From NCBI GenBank assembly GCA_026018925.1, contig JAKSZU010000013.1:81617291-81681290 (forward strand): 64,000 nucleotides of DNA, given 5' to 3'. Below the pieces are notes generated by a model that saw only the letters and a program-made list of their open reading frames with translations, was not told where the DNA came from and made no database searches. The DNA comes from Tupaia tana. Lineage: Eukaryota > Chordata > Mammalia > Scandentia > Tupaiidae. Of the stretch, positions 11,916 through 22,264 are shown one piece after another. A program made the position numbers and the translations under genes. How positions within the stretch are numbered: position 1 is the stretch's first letter; each line of letters starts with the position of its first letter.

Positions 11916-11990
11916 TAAATTGAAGTCTTAACCCCTAGTAATCTCAGAATGTGACTATTTGGAGACAAGGTCTTTACAGAGGTAACTAAG

Positions 11991-12195
11991 GGAACCAGCT
12001 GGTGGTGATGCAGCAGTAATGAACTAGACCCACACAGAAGAGGTCCTGGTTCAAATCCTGAGACCACCCTGAGCCTTCCAGGCACACTTGTGCATGCCTG
12101 TGGTCTGCGCAGGGACTGGGGGTAGATCACAGTGTAAATAAAGACCCTACTGATCTTTGTGACTCTCTCAACAATAAACTAAAAAAGAAAGAAAT
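11991..12195 (+). repeat. tRNA-derived SINE type C
   Basis: A GGTGATGCAGCAGTAATG head, GGTTCAAATCCTGAGACCAC (box B), CCTGTGGTCTGCGCAGGG, AAATAAAGACCCTACTG and an A-rich tail. A perfect 12-base duplication, GAGGTAACTAAG, lies at 11979-11990 and 12196-12207. This is the best reference copy for type C in the window. Confidence 0.9.
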
Positions 12196-12424
12196 GAGGT
12201 AACTAAGTTAAAATGAGGCTGTCGGGGTAGGCCCTAATTCCATCTGACTGGTACTGTCTTATTAAAGGAGGAGATTAGGACACACAGAGACCCAGGGACA
12301 CACACACACTGGGAACGGACCGCATGGAGAAGGCAGAGCGAGAGGGTGGCCAAAGGGAGAGGCCTTGGAGGAAACCAACCCTACTGCCACTTTCATCTTA
12401 GACTTCCAGCCCCAGAACTGAATT

Positions 12425-12600
12425 TCTATTGTTTAGGGCACCCTTGAATGGGAACAAACAGGGAGAGGAACAGAGGCTTCAATCAAGACCAGATTTAAGC
12501 CTGGGCTCTATCACCCACGACCAGCACTCCCAACTGAGCCCTTCACCTTTCCAGTTTGTTTCCTGTCTGTAAGAACAGCACCCTTCCCCATAGGGGTGAA
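12425..12600 (+). repeat. MIR fragment
   Basis: TTAAGCCTGGGCTCTATCAC, CCCTTCACCTTTCCAGTTTG and TTCCTGTCTGTAA follow the MIR sense core. It adjoins the MLT1 end. Confidence 0.5.
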
Positions 12601-13533
12601 ATGCCAACACACAGAGGGCTACTGAGCGTCGTCACTTCTGGCCACTAGCAGAGCTGGCACGTGTGCCCCGGGCTTCTGACTCTAAGCCCCTTGATCCGCC
12701 CACCATATCCGCCTGGTGACTTGAGGGCCTTCGCTGTGTGGAAATCCTTGGACACTTTACATGGCACTCCCTGGAGTGAGACTGAGGGTGTGACCAGACC
12801 CCAGTAGCCTGGAAGCTTCTTGGGCCACTCCACAATCTTGACACCAAGCCCTTGGGTCCCTCCCATGGCTGGTCTTCCCTAAGTGTGGACAATGAATCCA
12901 GTCAGCAAATCAGCCTATATTTTTAGTACTTTGAGTGATCCCATCAACAGCTAAGGCCCAGAATTTCCGAGCTATTGACTTGGCTCTGCATGTGTGTGTG
13001 TGTATGTGTGTAAGACTTTCAAAAAGGTTAATGAGTGGAAAGGCACATAAACTTTTTTTCTTTAACCCTGCTGATGGTGAGCTTGGCAGTTACAGTCATA
13101 AAACTATAACCAAGGCAACTTATTCATTCGTCTGATGGAGGGATACACAAAGTTGTCTTTTTATAGATAGACTTTGATTTTTCTGTTTTTTGTTTTTTGT
13201 TTTCTTTTGGGTGAGTCAGTAGTCTTTTAAAAAAAAAGTCATTGCCTACCTACTGCGGGAAGGCAGAGTAACACACCGAGATGAAAAAATGAAAGGTGAG
13301 AGGCTTAGAGCCCTGCCTTAGGTTTGGGTTTGTAGGGAGAACATTATTGAGATCATCTCCTGAGCTATGTGGTTTGTGGTTAGTGTGAGCTGTCGTGGAA
13401 AGAATCTCGACTGTAAGCTCACTACACAAAAAGCTAGCCTTTCCTTACTCATTAACTATGAAAAAATTTCCCAATCATAGATGCATTTTGAAAAGCAACA
13501 ATGGAATGCCAAACAAGGTACATACATTAACTG
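12601..13533. other. No recognised feature
   Basis: Unique-looking sequence with a short (TG)n run near 12992 and a T/G-rich stretch at 13180-13240. No supported gene. Confidence 0.4.
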
Positions 13534-13547
13534 AAATTACTAGAAAA

Positions 13548-13794
13548 GGTGGAACCAGCAGATGGCATAATAGTTACATCGTGTAACTGCCATGTAGTTA
13601 ACCACGGTTCAAGTCCCAAACTCGGTGGCTAAAAACTCACGCTGGGCCTGTGTGCATGTGTGCCCAAAATCCCAAGAGAAAAGAAAAGGGGTTGTGGTGT
13701 GACCATCCCTCCTGGGGAATGATTTCTCACTTTCCGTCTGTCTCTCTAGTGAACACACACGCCCTATAGCAAAAATCTCTCAAAAAAAAAAAAA
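13548..13794 (+). repeat. tRNA-derived SINE type A
   Basis: GGAACCAGCAGATGGCATAA head, GGTTCAAGTCCC (box B), GATTTCTCACTTTC and GCCCTATAGCAAAAATCTCTC. AAATTACTAGAAAA (14 bases, perfect) is duplicated at 13534-13547 and 13795-13808. Confidence 0.92.
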
Positions 13795-13865
13795 AAATTA
13801 CTAGAAAATGTTACTTTAAAATAGAATACAGGGGCTATCAAGTATTTACTCTTAAGTAAGAATGC

Positions 13866-14123
13866 AGGGGCGAGCAGGTGGCATGGTGGTTAAGGCAACA
13901 GATTCCCACATGACTGACCATGTTTCAAGTCCCAGATCTGGTGGCTTGAAAATCACACTGGGTACATGCATATGCATGCCTAAGATCCCAAGAGGAGAAT
14001 GGAGAAAAGATTGTGGTGTGACCAGCCCTCCTTGGGGAGTGATTTCTCACTTTCCCTCTCTCTCTGTATCTCTTTGGCAAGGGCACAAACCCTAGGGCAA
14101 AAACCTAAAAAAAAAAAAAAAAT
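13866..14123 (+). repeat. SINE with type B head and type A body
   Basis: The first 75 bases (GCAGGTGGCATGGTGGTTAAGG) are type B-like. From the GGCTTGAAAATCACACTGGG segment onwards, through AAGAGGAGAATGGAGAAAAG and the AAACCTAGGGCAAAAACC-like end, it is type A. Either a mosaic or an intermediate subfamily. Confidence 0.75.
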
Positions 14124-14652
14124 CCCACACACATAGGAAATTATTTACAGAACTGAACACCTAGGTACAATAGAGTAATGTACCGTCAACTTTAACTGCT
14201 ATGGCTGGTCATAAACTAATCTCAATTTTTGCCAGTGGAAGCATAACAAATCACCTGGAATGCTTACACAGGGCTACAAAGGCCCAGGACTTCTGAATCC
14301 ATGTCAGAAAGTGTTCCTACAAGACTGCCACTAGCCAGGCATCCAACTCTTGGTCCCTACATCTTCTACGAAAACTGGAGCAAGAAGTAGGAGGGTCGGC
14401 TCTGTAATTGGGTGACATGGGTGCCACCACTCACCAGCACTTTGAGGAACTTTTGCAGGCTGGTGGACAGGTGGGGAACATTTAAATGAGTGATGTAGGG
14501 ATGGGGGTGGGCAGTCACTACACAGAGCCGCCTGCCACTCTGTGGGAACTCAGACTGTATTAGCACATCATCCATCTTCCAATTTTTCAAGATAATCTGC
14601 ACATTTTGAATTTTTTATGTAAGATGGAGAGATTTTTAAAAACCCTGTGCAG

Positions 14653-14830
14653 GTGGTACAGGCAGGTGGCATGGTGATTGAGGTGTTTTGGACTCCCACA
14701 TGGCTGATTGTGGTTCGAGTCCCGGATCTGGTGGCTTGCTCTCTCACTTTCCCTCTCTCTCTCTCTGGCTCTCTCTAGTCAAATTAAAAAATAATAATAG
14801 TAAACAAAAATAAATCTCAAAAAATAAAAC
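14653..14830 (+). repeat. tRNA-derived SINE type B
   Basis: GGCAGGTGGCATGGTGATTG, box B GGTTCGAGTCCC intact, a CT-rich run, AGTCAAATTAAAAAATAATA tail. Confidence 0.85.
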
Positions 14831-15065
14831 CTTGAGCAGGAGAGGGTGGCGGAATTTCATGAGAAAATTTATAATGGGTACAAGAATGTATGTAAATAAG
14901 GGGATGAGGCTGTAGTATGGAGTATCACAGCAGAGTAAAAAATGTGCACAATATTATATTTCAGAAAAAATCTAGTAGCACTACTAACAGATGTGCACAA
15001 CATAATGTTCAACGCTAAAGAAAATGAATATGGGCATATATGCATGCCTTTAAAAAGATATTGTA

Positions 15066-15071
15066 GTGCTC

Positions 15072-15112
<41 letters not shown>

Positions 15113-15169
15113 TTAGCATGGCTCCTGCGCAAGGATGACACGCAAATTTGTGAAGTGTTCCATATTTTT
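15066..15169 (+). pseudogene. U6 snRNA pseudogene
   Basis: The spliceosomal U6 snRNA sequence is recognisable end to end: the 5' hairpin GTGCTCGCTTCGGCAGCACA, ACTAAAATTGGAACGATACA, the ACAGAGA box, the TTAGCATGG segment with the AGC triad, CTGCGCAAGGATGACACGCA and the terminal TTCCATATTTTT. Three bases are missing just after ACAGAGA, and there are three C-to-T changes (GGCTCC, AAATTTGTG, AAGTGTTCC). Upstream I see no proximal sequence element at the usual place, only an AT-rich patch that is too close. No poly-A tail or clear target duplication was found. Best read as a decayed copy and not a working gene; U6 copies of this kind are common in mammals. Confidence 0.9.
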
Positions 15170-15504
15170 AAAGCCAATTTTTGAAACAATGTTTATGTTA
15201 GTTATTCAATTTGGTAGGAATTCCCTTTTTACTTACGTTAAAACTATACCATTTAAGTGGCTGTTTATCAATGTATTATTAAAACAATGTTCTGTAATCT
15301 TTAGAGTCAGTGTAAAAGTTAGTGCTTTACTTCTTTATATTTTTTACTGATTTTTAAGGTCTGACATTTTTAGCAGCATGAATAAAATCTTGTTCAGTAT
15401 GTAAAAAAAAAATTGTAGCCCTCAAAGACATAAATTGATTACATGTAAACCAATAATCACGATTTTAAAAGGGAAAAAAAAAAAACCTGTACAGACTGCA
15501 CATT

Positions 15505-15760
15505 TTTTTAAGAGAGATTTTTGCTATAGAGTATATGTGTTCGCCAGAGAGACAGAGAGACAGAAAGTGAAAAATCACCTTCCCACCCCCGCAGGGGAGA
15601 TGGCCACACTACAATCCCTTCTCCTCCATTCTCCTCTTAGGATTTTGGGCATGCACACCACGGGCCTGGCGTGAGTTTTAAGCCGCTGGCCTCAGGACTT
15701 ACGCTGTGGTCAACTACATGGGAGTCCAGCAATAGAACCTTAGGCCATCTGCTGGTCCAA
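15505..15760 (-). repeat. tRNA-derived SINE type A, antisense
   Basis: TTTTTGCTATAGAGTATATG, TTCGCCAGAGAGACAGAGAG, GGGGAGATGGCCACACTACA and the CATCTGCTGGTCC head edge. Box B is degraded. Confidence 0.88.
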
Positions 15761-15769
15761 GACCCTTGA

Positions 15770-16115
15770 TTTTTTAAACTGAAGTGTGACATACACAGAC
15801 AGGAGTGCACAGGTAATAGGTGTACAAATCAAGGAATTACTGCAACTGAACCACTCTGGAACCACGCTCAGGTTAAAAAAATAGAACATCCCCAAGCCTC
15901 TGCACAATTTCCACTCCGTCCTTCCCTCCCATGGGAACCACACACTCATTCCGCCATGAAGTTCATGTAAATGGACTCATGCAGCTTGCATCCTTCACAG
16001 CCAGGTGCTTGCCCTTTGGTTTTCTGCATAGCTATGGCGAAGAACAAAGGCACACAGGTGCACCTTATGACCCTCAGAGGAGGGAAAATGAGACCCCAGG
16101 GAATTCACCTTTCGT
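15770..16115 (-). repeat. L1M 3' end fragment, antisense
   Basis: AACTGAAGTGTGACATACAC, GTGTACAAATCAAGGAATTA, CCCATGGGAACCACACACTC and GTAAATGGACTCATGCAGC match the reverse complement of the old mammalian L1 3' region, at low similarity. Confidence 0.5.
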
Positions 16116-16148
16116 GTAGTTGATCCTAGTAGAGAAATACTAGGAATC

Positions 16149-16289
16149 TGACCGCAGTTTGAGTCCCAGACCTGGCGGCTTGCCTTTCACACACACACAC
16201 ACTCTCTCTCTCTCAAGGAATTTCCTTTGTCCCTCTCTGTCAAATAAAAATAAATTAATTAAATTAAATTAAAAATTAAAAAAAGAAAA
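16149..16289 (+). repeat. 5'-truncated SINE type B
   Basis: The copy starts at TGACCGCAGTTTGAGTCCCA, inside the tRNA-like part, so box A is absent. A 15-base duplication, GAAATACTAGGAATC, at 16134-16148 and 16290-16304 shows that the truncated end is the true insertion end. Confidence 0.9.
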
Positions 16290-16594
16290 GAAATACTAGG
16301 AATCAATCCCAAAGGGAGGGGAGAGTCAGAGATCAGGAGAGACCAGGTTTGGGGGAGGGGAAGGTCAAAGTCAACAGAAGGGGTGGGTCTGTTCTCAGAT
16401 CAAATGGACAGCAAGAGGACAGGACCATGACAGCTGCCAGTGGAAGGAAGCCAAAGTTCAGGGTCATCAACAAGACAGAGTGAGCAAGCCCAGAGTGACT
16501 GGACCTGACCCACTGTCCTGAGATCCCACATCCTCCCGGGGAGGCCACAGGCAGGCACGAGGGACGGAAGAATCAACACAGACCACCTGACACT

Positions 16595-17055
16595 CTTCTG
16601 TCTTTGAAAAAAACTTACTTTACAGAATTTCAGATAGATGGTAAGTAAACAGAGTAATATGGTAAACACCTGTCACTCAGCTTTAACACTGATCAACATT
16701 CTATCATCATTTCCTTTACTGATTCCTCCCCCGCCCTCCATTCATTTTTTTTTCACCCTTCTTTTCGGGGGAGGGCGGTAATAGCTGACAGGTGAAAAAA
16801 AACATCTGTGTAACCCATGCCCCTTATATTCAGCATACTCCCAGCTCTCCAAAGCTTCTCTGACACCCCTTTCCAGGCAATTCCTGGCCCTTCCCTCCCA
16901 TCACCGCCCTGCCCAGAGGCAGAGCTGTTCTGATTTGTTTTCTGCGCGGATTAGTTTTGACAGTTCTAGAACTGCATATAAATGGAATCACATCGAAGGC
17001 TACTCTTCTGTGTAAGGTTAATTTCACTCAGCATAATGCTTGTGAATACAGAAAA
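16595..17055 (-). repeat. L1M 3' end fragment, antisense
   Basis: CACCTGTCACTCAGCTTTAA, GACAGTTCTAGAACTGCATA, TAAATGGAATCACATCGAAG and TTTCACTCAGCATAATGCTT match the antisense L1M 3' region. It is probably part of the same old element as 15770-16115. Confidence 0.55.
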
Positions 17056-17919
17056 ACAAGCTTTCCAAATTCAGCTGGGGCCAATCTGGTGTACACACAT
17101 CTACCCCTGCTATCTTCCGTGGATAAGCTATAAAGCCCTGAGATAAACATTTCAGATAAAAATAACCCCAGCTGGGACTCAGAGCCATGGTTTTCAATGA
17201 ATTAATTACTCAAGTCCTGCTTTCTTCCTTTGGTCCCAAGTCACAGAGACCAGTTTCGAACCTAAAACAGGCAGCAACAACGATTCCAGAGCTCTGACGG
17301 AAAAGAGCGGCCTTGCAGAGTCCTCGAGGAAGCAAGGTAGATCACCATTTTGTTTTGTTTTGTTTTTCTTGTCCCCTGCCCTGACTCTTTCTGAGCAACA
17401 AAACTGGGCAAAAATCATATCGACACCGCAGAGTTTTCGCAAATGCAAACGACACCTATTCTCACTGAACCGGCGGTTGTGTGGGGAATGAGAGGCATCC
17501 GTGACTTCATCTCCCTGGCTCACGGCTTGGTTCTGTGTAACAGCAGGCCCTCAGTAAAGGCCGGTCCCTTTCTTTTTTCCTCTCCGTTGATGCCGTCGAC
17601 TCCTTCAGGGTCAAGGCAGAGTGGCCAAGAGGCAGAGCTGCCTTCCCACCCTCGCCTGCACGACGTGGCGGCAGCAACATCAGCACCTATTTGTGCTCAG
17701 AGGCTCCGGGAGCTGGGGTCCAGTGCTAGCCCACAGCCTGACAGAGAACAGCCTGCAGCCCTCCTTTCTGTCTCCTAGGCCCCTCTGCTGGCCCATCAGA
17801 CATGAAGTCCATCTAAATCTTCACCAAACCGTCTCCGGGTGTCTGACCTGTGAGCTCATGCTGGTCTCATCTAAACAGTCAGGAACGAACCCAGGTTTTG
17901 TGGCGGCATAAAACTCGTA
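17056..17919. other. No recognised feature
   Basis: Unique sequence. The forward frames at 17443-17911 have no recognisable protein content, are unsupported by splice-like conservation, and read against the surrounding gene. Confidence 0.4.
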
Positions 17920-18116
17920 TGGGGCCAGGCGGTGGCACAGGGGTAACGTGACCTATGAGAAGAGTCCTGGGACCTCCCTGCACACGTGTGTGCACGAGTA
18001 CCCCAGGGATCCAGGCTGCCTGTGACTGAAGGTGGACTGCAGCAGGGACACCCTGTTAGGGTTGTCTCCTCACACCCTTCTCATGAAATAAGCAAAAAAA
18101 GAAAGAAAAAAAGAAA
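17920..18116 (+). repeat. tRNA-derived SINE type C
   Basis: GGGGCCAGGCGGTGGCACAG head, GAGTCCTGGGACCTCCCTGC, GGATCCAGGCTGCCTGTGAC, TCATGAAATAAGC and an A/G tail. Related to the copies at 11991 and 26262. Confidence 0.75.
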
Positions 18117-18136
18117 TGTACACCATTGGGGGGGTC

Positions 18137-18406
18137 TTTTTTTTTTTTTTTCCTCTTTGGAGAGGTTTGTTTTGCTATAGGGTGCATACGCTCGTCAGAA
18201 AGACAGAGAAAGACAGAAAGCAAGAAATCACCCCCCCAGAGAGGAAGGCCATGCTGCAATCCCTTCTCCTCCATTCTCCTCTCAGGATCTTGAGCACGCA
18301 CACACATGCACCCGGCATGAATTTAAGCCACCAGGTTTGGGACTCGAACTATGGTCGACTACATGGGAGTCCAGTGACATAGCCATTACGACAACTGCTG
18401 GTCCCA
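18137..18406 (-). repeat. tRNA-derived SINE type A, antisense
   Basis: Poly-T, GGAGAGGTTTGTTTTGCTAT, AGACAGAAAGCAAGAAATCA, antisense box B (GGGACTCGAACT) and an AACTGCTGGTCCC edge. A short GGGGTCT target duplication lies at 18130 and 18407. Confidence 0.88.
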
Positions 18407-18411
18407 GGGGT

Positions 18412-19114
18412 CTCCTTAAATAAAGAAAACACAGGACCCAGTGGAACACAGTTCTCAGACTGGTCCCTAAACCTGCCCTATCCTGGGCTCTAGACCTCAT
18501 TAACCTGCCAATGCGTAGACCTGGAGGCCACATCTCAGCTTCTCCAGCAATCCCATCCCTAAATCCAACCACCAAACTCCAGGATCCCAAGTCCTTCAAC
18601 TCCACTGCATGCACCCTCCCTGCCCAAGTCCAGCATCACCCTACTTTAGACCCTCTGTGCAGTCAGCCAGACTGGAACAAGACTGCACCCACCTTCTAGC
18701 AACCTGCAGAGCCCACACCCCAGGCACAACATTCCTTGGTTCGAGAACATTCATGGTCTTAGCCTTCCTTCCCAACCCCCCTGCCTCAGCACCCTACCAG
18801 CCGCAACCTGAGGTCCAATGTGTCCTCCGTGGACTCTGCTCAGGGAGGTGACTCACACTGCTCATGCACTTGGACTGCCTATGCCCGGCTGCTCGGGGTG
18901 GTGATCAATCAGTGACCCCCACCCCACTAAAGCCAAACCCAATCAAAAGCCACCTCTACTTGTAACAAAGACCCCCCACACATACACACACACACACACG
19001 GCTTTGTCTGGCTGGCTATGCTAGTGCCCAGGTCATTCTGCCTGGCAGTGCGGTTATCTGAGAAGCATAATGAGGTGGAAGAGCGCCAAAGGGTCAAAAG
19101 AACACACACAGTTT
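18412..19114. other. No recognised gene; short (CA)n
   Basis: C-rich unique sequence with an (AC)n run at about 18978-19000. Nothing coding that I can support. Confidence 0.4.
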
Positions 19115-19500
19115 TCTGAGTCTACCGTATTCGTGTGCTCGGGCTCATGACAAAGTACCCCAGACCCGGTGGTGAAACAACAGGAAGTTATTTTCTCACA
19201 GTCTTGGAGACTCAGTCCATGATCAAGGTGTCAGGAGGTTTCGTTTCTCCTGAGGCCTCTGTCCTTGGTTCACGGATGGCCGTCTTCTGTGTCTTCACGT
19301 GGTTTTCTTATGCATGTCTGTGTCCTAATCGCCTCTTCTTAGAAGGACACCGGTCATATTAGATCAAAGTCTTTCCTGACAGCCTCATTTAAACTTAATT
19401 ACCTTTTGAAAAACCCTAACCCCAAATACAGGGGTTTAGGACTTCAGTCTATGAATTTGGGGGAGAACGAGAGAAACGGGTGGACTCCTAACAGCCACCT
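19115..19500 (-). repeat. MLT1-type LTR, antisense
   Basis: CTCGGGCTCATGACAAAGTA, AAACAACAGGAAGTTATTTTC, CACAGTCTTGGAGACTC, ATTTAAACTTAATTACC and GTTTAGGACTTCAGTCTATG follow the reverse complement of MLT1 in order. Confidence 0.8.
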
Positions 19501-19806
19501 TTTCAGCCCAAGGGGATGACAGTTATCTGCGCTGTCAAACTCTAAGCATCACCATAAGGACCGAGCACACACACTAGAAGGGGCAGCATTCTCACCAGGA
19601 CCTCAGAGCCAACTCCACTCATATAGGAGCCAGATATGCCCAGTAATGTGTCTTCTTGTGCCACGGCCACGTTGGATCTTTCAGTACCAGCATACAGCCG
19701 CCTCCCTGGCTACAAAGATTAGATGTTCCCTCCCCAAGACCAACCACATCTCCTCAAGCTTTTCTTCAAATACAAGAGGCAGTATAATCTAAAGATTAAG
19801 GTCCTG

Positions 19807-19985
19807 GGACCAGCAGTAAGCACGTGTGCGTGCATGCCCAAGATCCCGAGAAGAGAATGGAGGAGAAGGGATTGCAGTGTGGCCATTCCCCGTGGGGGGT
19901 GATTTCTCGCTTTCTGTCTCTGTCGTTCTGGCAAGCGCATGCACCCTATAGCAAAAAATAACCTCCCCCCACCCCAACGGCAAAA
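19807..19985 (+). repeat. Internally deleted SINE type A
   Basis: The head GGGACCAGCAGT (19807-19818) jumps to AAGCACGTGTGCGTGCATGC, so about 75 bases with the tRNA body and box B are gone. The 3' part is otherwise intact. ATTAAGRTCCTG is duplicated at 19795-19806 and 19988-19999 with one mismatch, so this is one insertion and not two fragments. Confidence 0.85.
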
Positions 19986-20221
19986 AAATTAAGATCCTGA
20001 TTTACCACAATTGGAAAAAAAAGACAGTACACATCACATTTTGAGAAAACTTGTTTCTCCATACTTTGAAAAAAGGTGGCAAAGGTATTTATCAAAATAT
20101 TAATGAGGTGGAAGTATACTATATGATTTTTATTTTGACTTTTCTTTAATCAATATTTTAAAATTCTAAAATAAACACATATTACTTTTTCTTAAAAAAA
20201 AAAAAAAAGAAAGAAAGAAAG

Positions 20222-20480
20222 AAAGGTTTTTGCCATAGCATCTATGTGTTTGCCAGAAAGAGACAGACAGAGGAAAAGTAATAAATCACCCTGTGGGGGG
20301 GAGGGGGATGGCCACGCCATAATCCCTTTTCCTCCATTCTTTTCCTGGGATTATTGGTGAACACACATATGCTCGGTGTGTTATTTTCAAGCCACCGGGT
20401 CTGAGATTTGAACCAAGGTCAGCTATGGTCCAGCCAGGTGGGAGTCCAGTGCCTTAATCACTACACCACTTGCTGGTCCC
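20222..20480 (-). repeat. tRNA-derived SINE type A, antisense
   Basis: AGGTTTTTGCCATAGCATC, GAGACAGACAGAGGAAAAG, GGATGGCCACGCCATAATCC and CACCACTTGCTGGTCCC. Oddly, the left side is an A/GAAA-rich run (20193-20225) on the plus strand where a T-run is expected. Confidence 0.8.
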
Positions 20481-20511
20481 TATACTGTTATTATTTTTTT
20501 AAAAAAGGGGG

Positions 20512-20745
20512 AGGGCGCAGGTGGCATGGTGGTTAAGGCACTGGACACCCTCACACAGCCGACCAGTTTGAGTCTCAGACCTGGTGGCTTGCTTTCTCAC
20601 ACAGCCTCACACAGCCGACACAGTTCGAGTCCCAGACCTGGTGGCTTGCTTTCTCACTTTCCCTCTCTCTCTCTTTCTATGTGTGTATATCTTTGGTCAA
20701 ATTAAAATGAATGAATATATAAAATTAAATAATTCTTTAAAAACA
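20512..20745 (+). repeat. SINE type B with internal duplication
   Basis: Type B head and tail are normal, but a segment of about 55 bases (CCTCACACAGCCGAC...GCTTTCTCAC) occurs twice in tandem, at 20549-20604 and 20605-20657. The copy therefore carries two box B-like blocks. Confidence 0.85.
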
Positions 20746-20928
20746 CACACACAAAAAACTAATATGACAGGTTAACACTACTTTGTCATAAAACCAGTAT
20801 TTATCTCATTAACTTTTCCCCTTTCTCATCCTATTCAAATACAATAACTAGGTTGTTCTGTTTTTATTGTTTCAGGACAGGTATGTTACAAATAAAACCA
20901 GAAAATTAGAAAATTTTTAGGGCTGGCT

Positions 20929-21074
20929 CCGTAACACAGTAGTTGGGGACTGCGCAGAAGCAGCCAGATCTCACATCGCTGGCCAGAATTGGAGCCCGCC
21001 CCAACAGCTTGAAAAACGAGCTAGCACATGCATGCAGGGTATGGGGACCAGACTTTGCAGGTCCACCACGTTCT
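20929..21074 (+). repeat. SINE type C-like, interrupted at its 3' side
   Basis: GGGCTGGCTCCGTAACACAG head, GAATTGGAGCCCGCCCC, AACAGCTTGAAAAACGAGCT. A type A SINE has landed at its 3' side, with target copies at 21058 and 21332. Confidence 0.6.
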
Positions 21075-21331
21075 TTTCTTTTTTTTTAAGAGATATTTTT
21101 GCTATAGGATGTGTGCACTCACCGAAGACACAGAGAAAGAAAGCGAAAGATCATTCCCCAGGGGGGATGGCCACGCCACAATCCCTTCTTTTCCATTCTC
21201 CTCTCGGAATCTTGGGCATGCACGCACACACGCCTGGCGTGAGTTTTAAGCCACCAGGTCCTGGACTCAAACTGCAGTCGACTGACTACATAGGAGTCCA
21301 GTGACATAACCATTATGCCATCTGCTGGTCC
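21075..21331 (-). repeat. tRNA-derived SINE type A, antisense
   Basis: Full antisense type A. CAGGTCCACCACRTTC is duplicated at 21058-21073 and 21332-21347 with one transition. Confidence 0.92.
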
Positions 21332-21364
21332 CAGGTCCACCACATTCTAACATGGACCTAGTAT

Positions 21365-21530
21365 TAGATATTTAACTGTGGTATACCTCTCCTCTGGTTC
21401 TTTATCCATAGAACTGGGCAACAGTCACATAAGATGCGGGTGAGAATTAACTGAGTAAACATAAAATGCTTGGAACTACGTCTGGCACATAACAAGCACT
21501 ACTTGGATAAGAAGCCCCTTACTTGAGGTG
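21365..21530 (+). repeat. MIR
   Basis: TCTTTATCCATAGAACTGGG, GAGAATTAACTGAGTAAACA and GTCTGGCACATAACAAGCAC match the MIR 3' core. Confidence 0.65.
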
Positions 21531-21800
21531 CCCTCTACCTTTCAGGAGTTCTTAAACTCATTCCTCAACATTCCAGTGGTCTGGGAACACCAGTTGGCCT
21601 CAGATACTACAGGTACAATCCTACCTCAACATCTGCAGATTGCAGGCGATCTACAACAAAAATGACCTGCTCCAATTATACCAAGAACTTTGACTGCAGA
21701 AACCATCCCAGTAATTCTCTTCTGCAGCCCTGAGGGTATGGTACCTCTGATGGTTGTTGCTCCTGGAACTGTATCATATGTCGTTCTCACGCTGTAGATC

Positions 21801-21840
21801 CATCCATCCCTCCCTCCCTCCCTCCCTCCCTCCCTCCCTT
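21801..21840. repeat. (CCCT)n microsatellite
   Basis: CATC units followed by about eight CCCT units and then CAAT units (21845-21862). It lies at the A/T-tail end of the antisense SINE to its right. Confidence 0.9.
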
Positions 21841-21847
21841 CCAATCA

Positions 21848-21971
21848 GTCAATCAATCAATCATTTGACGAGAGAGAGGCAGAGAGTGAAAGCAAGTGAG
21901 AAAGTAAGCTGCCAGGTCCAGGACTAGAACCATGGTCCAACACCTTAACTACCATATCACCTGCTGGCCCA
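21848..21971 (-). repeat. SINE type B, antisense
   Basis: ATTTGACGAGAGAGAGGCAG, AGCTGCCAGGTCCAGGACTA, CACCTGCTGGCCC. The middle is shortened. Confidence 0.8.
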
Positions 21972-22069
21972 CACTGGAGACTAATTTTTGAAATTTCATC
22001 TTTGCTCTTCAAATTTGACTTCGCAGGCTGAGCTTATGGAGCTAGTTTCTAAAGGTCAGAGATGCCACA

Positions 22070-22262
22070 AGACAGTGCAGGGTTCAAGAGCACTTATCTG
22101 CTGGGTGTATGCTAGTAGTCGCTTACCCTCTCTGTGCCTCAATCTCCACATCAATACCAGGAGCATGCTAGTCAGAACTATCCAGCAATTCCTTATACAG
22201 TTGGGAGGAGTCAGTGAGGTAAACCACCTTGCTTAGGACTAAGGGCTTAGAATAATGTCAAG
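22070..22262 (+). repeat. MIR
   Basis: CGCTTACCCTCTCTGTGCCT, CAATCTCCACATCAATACC and TCAGTGAGGTAAACCACC follow the MIR core. Confidence 0.6.
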
Positions 22263-22264
22263 TC

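Larger units (their letters stand above)
11490..12445 (+). repeat. MLT1-type LTR carrying three SINE insertions
   Basis: LTR pieces lie at 11500-11540 (ATTGTGTCTCCCC), 11923-11990 (CTTAACCCCTAGTAATCTCA, GTGACTATTTGGAGACAAGG) and 12196-12445 (GTTAAAATGAGGCTGTCGGG, CTTAGACTTCCAGCCCCAGA, TTTCTATTGTTTAGGGCACC). Two antisense type B SINEs and one type C SINE separate them. The SINEs are therefore younger than the LTR. Confidence 0.75.

Noticed and set aside
15066..15169. Functional U6 snRNA gene
   Set aside because: A 3-base deletion next to ACAGAGA, CpG-type substitutions and no visible PSE.
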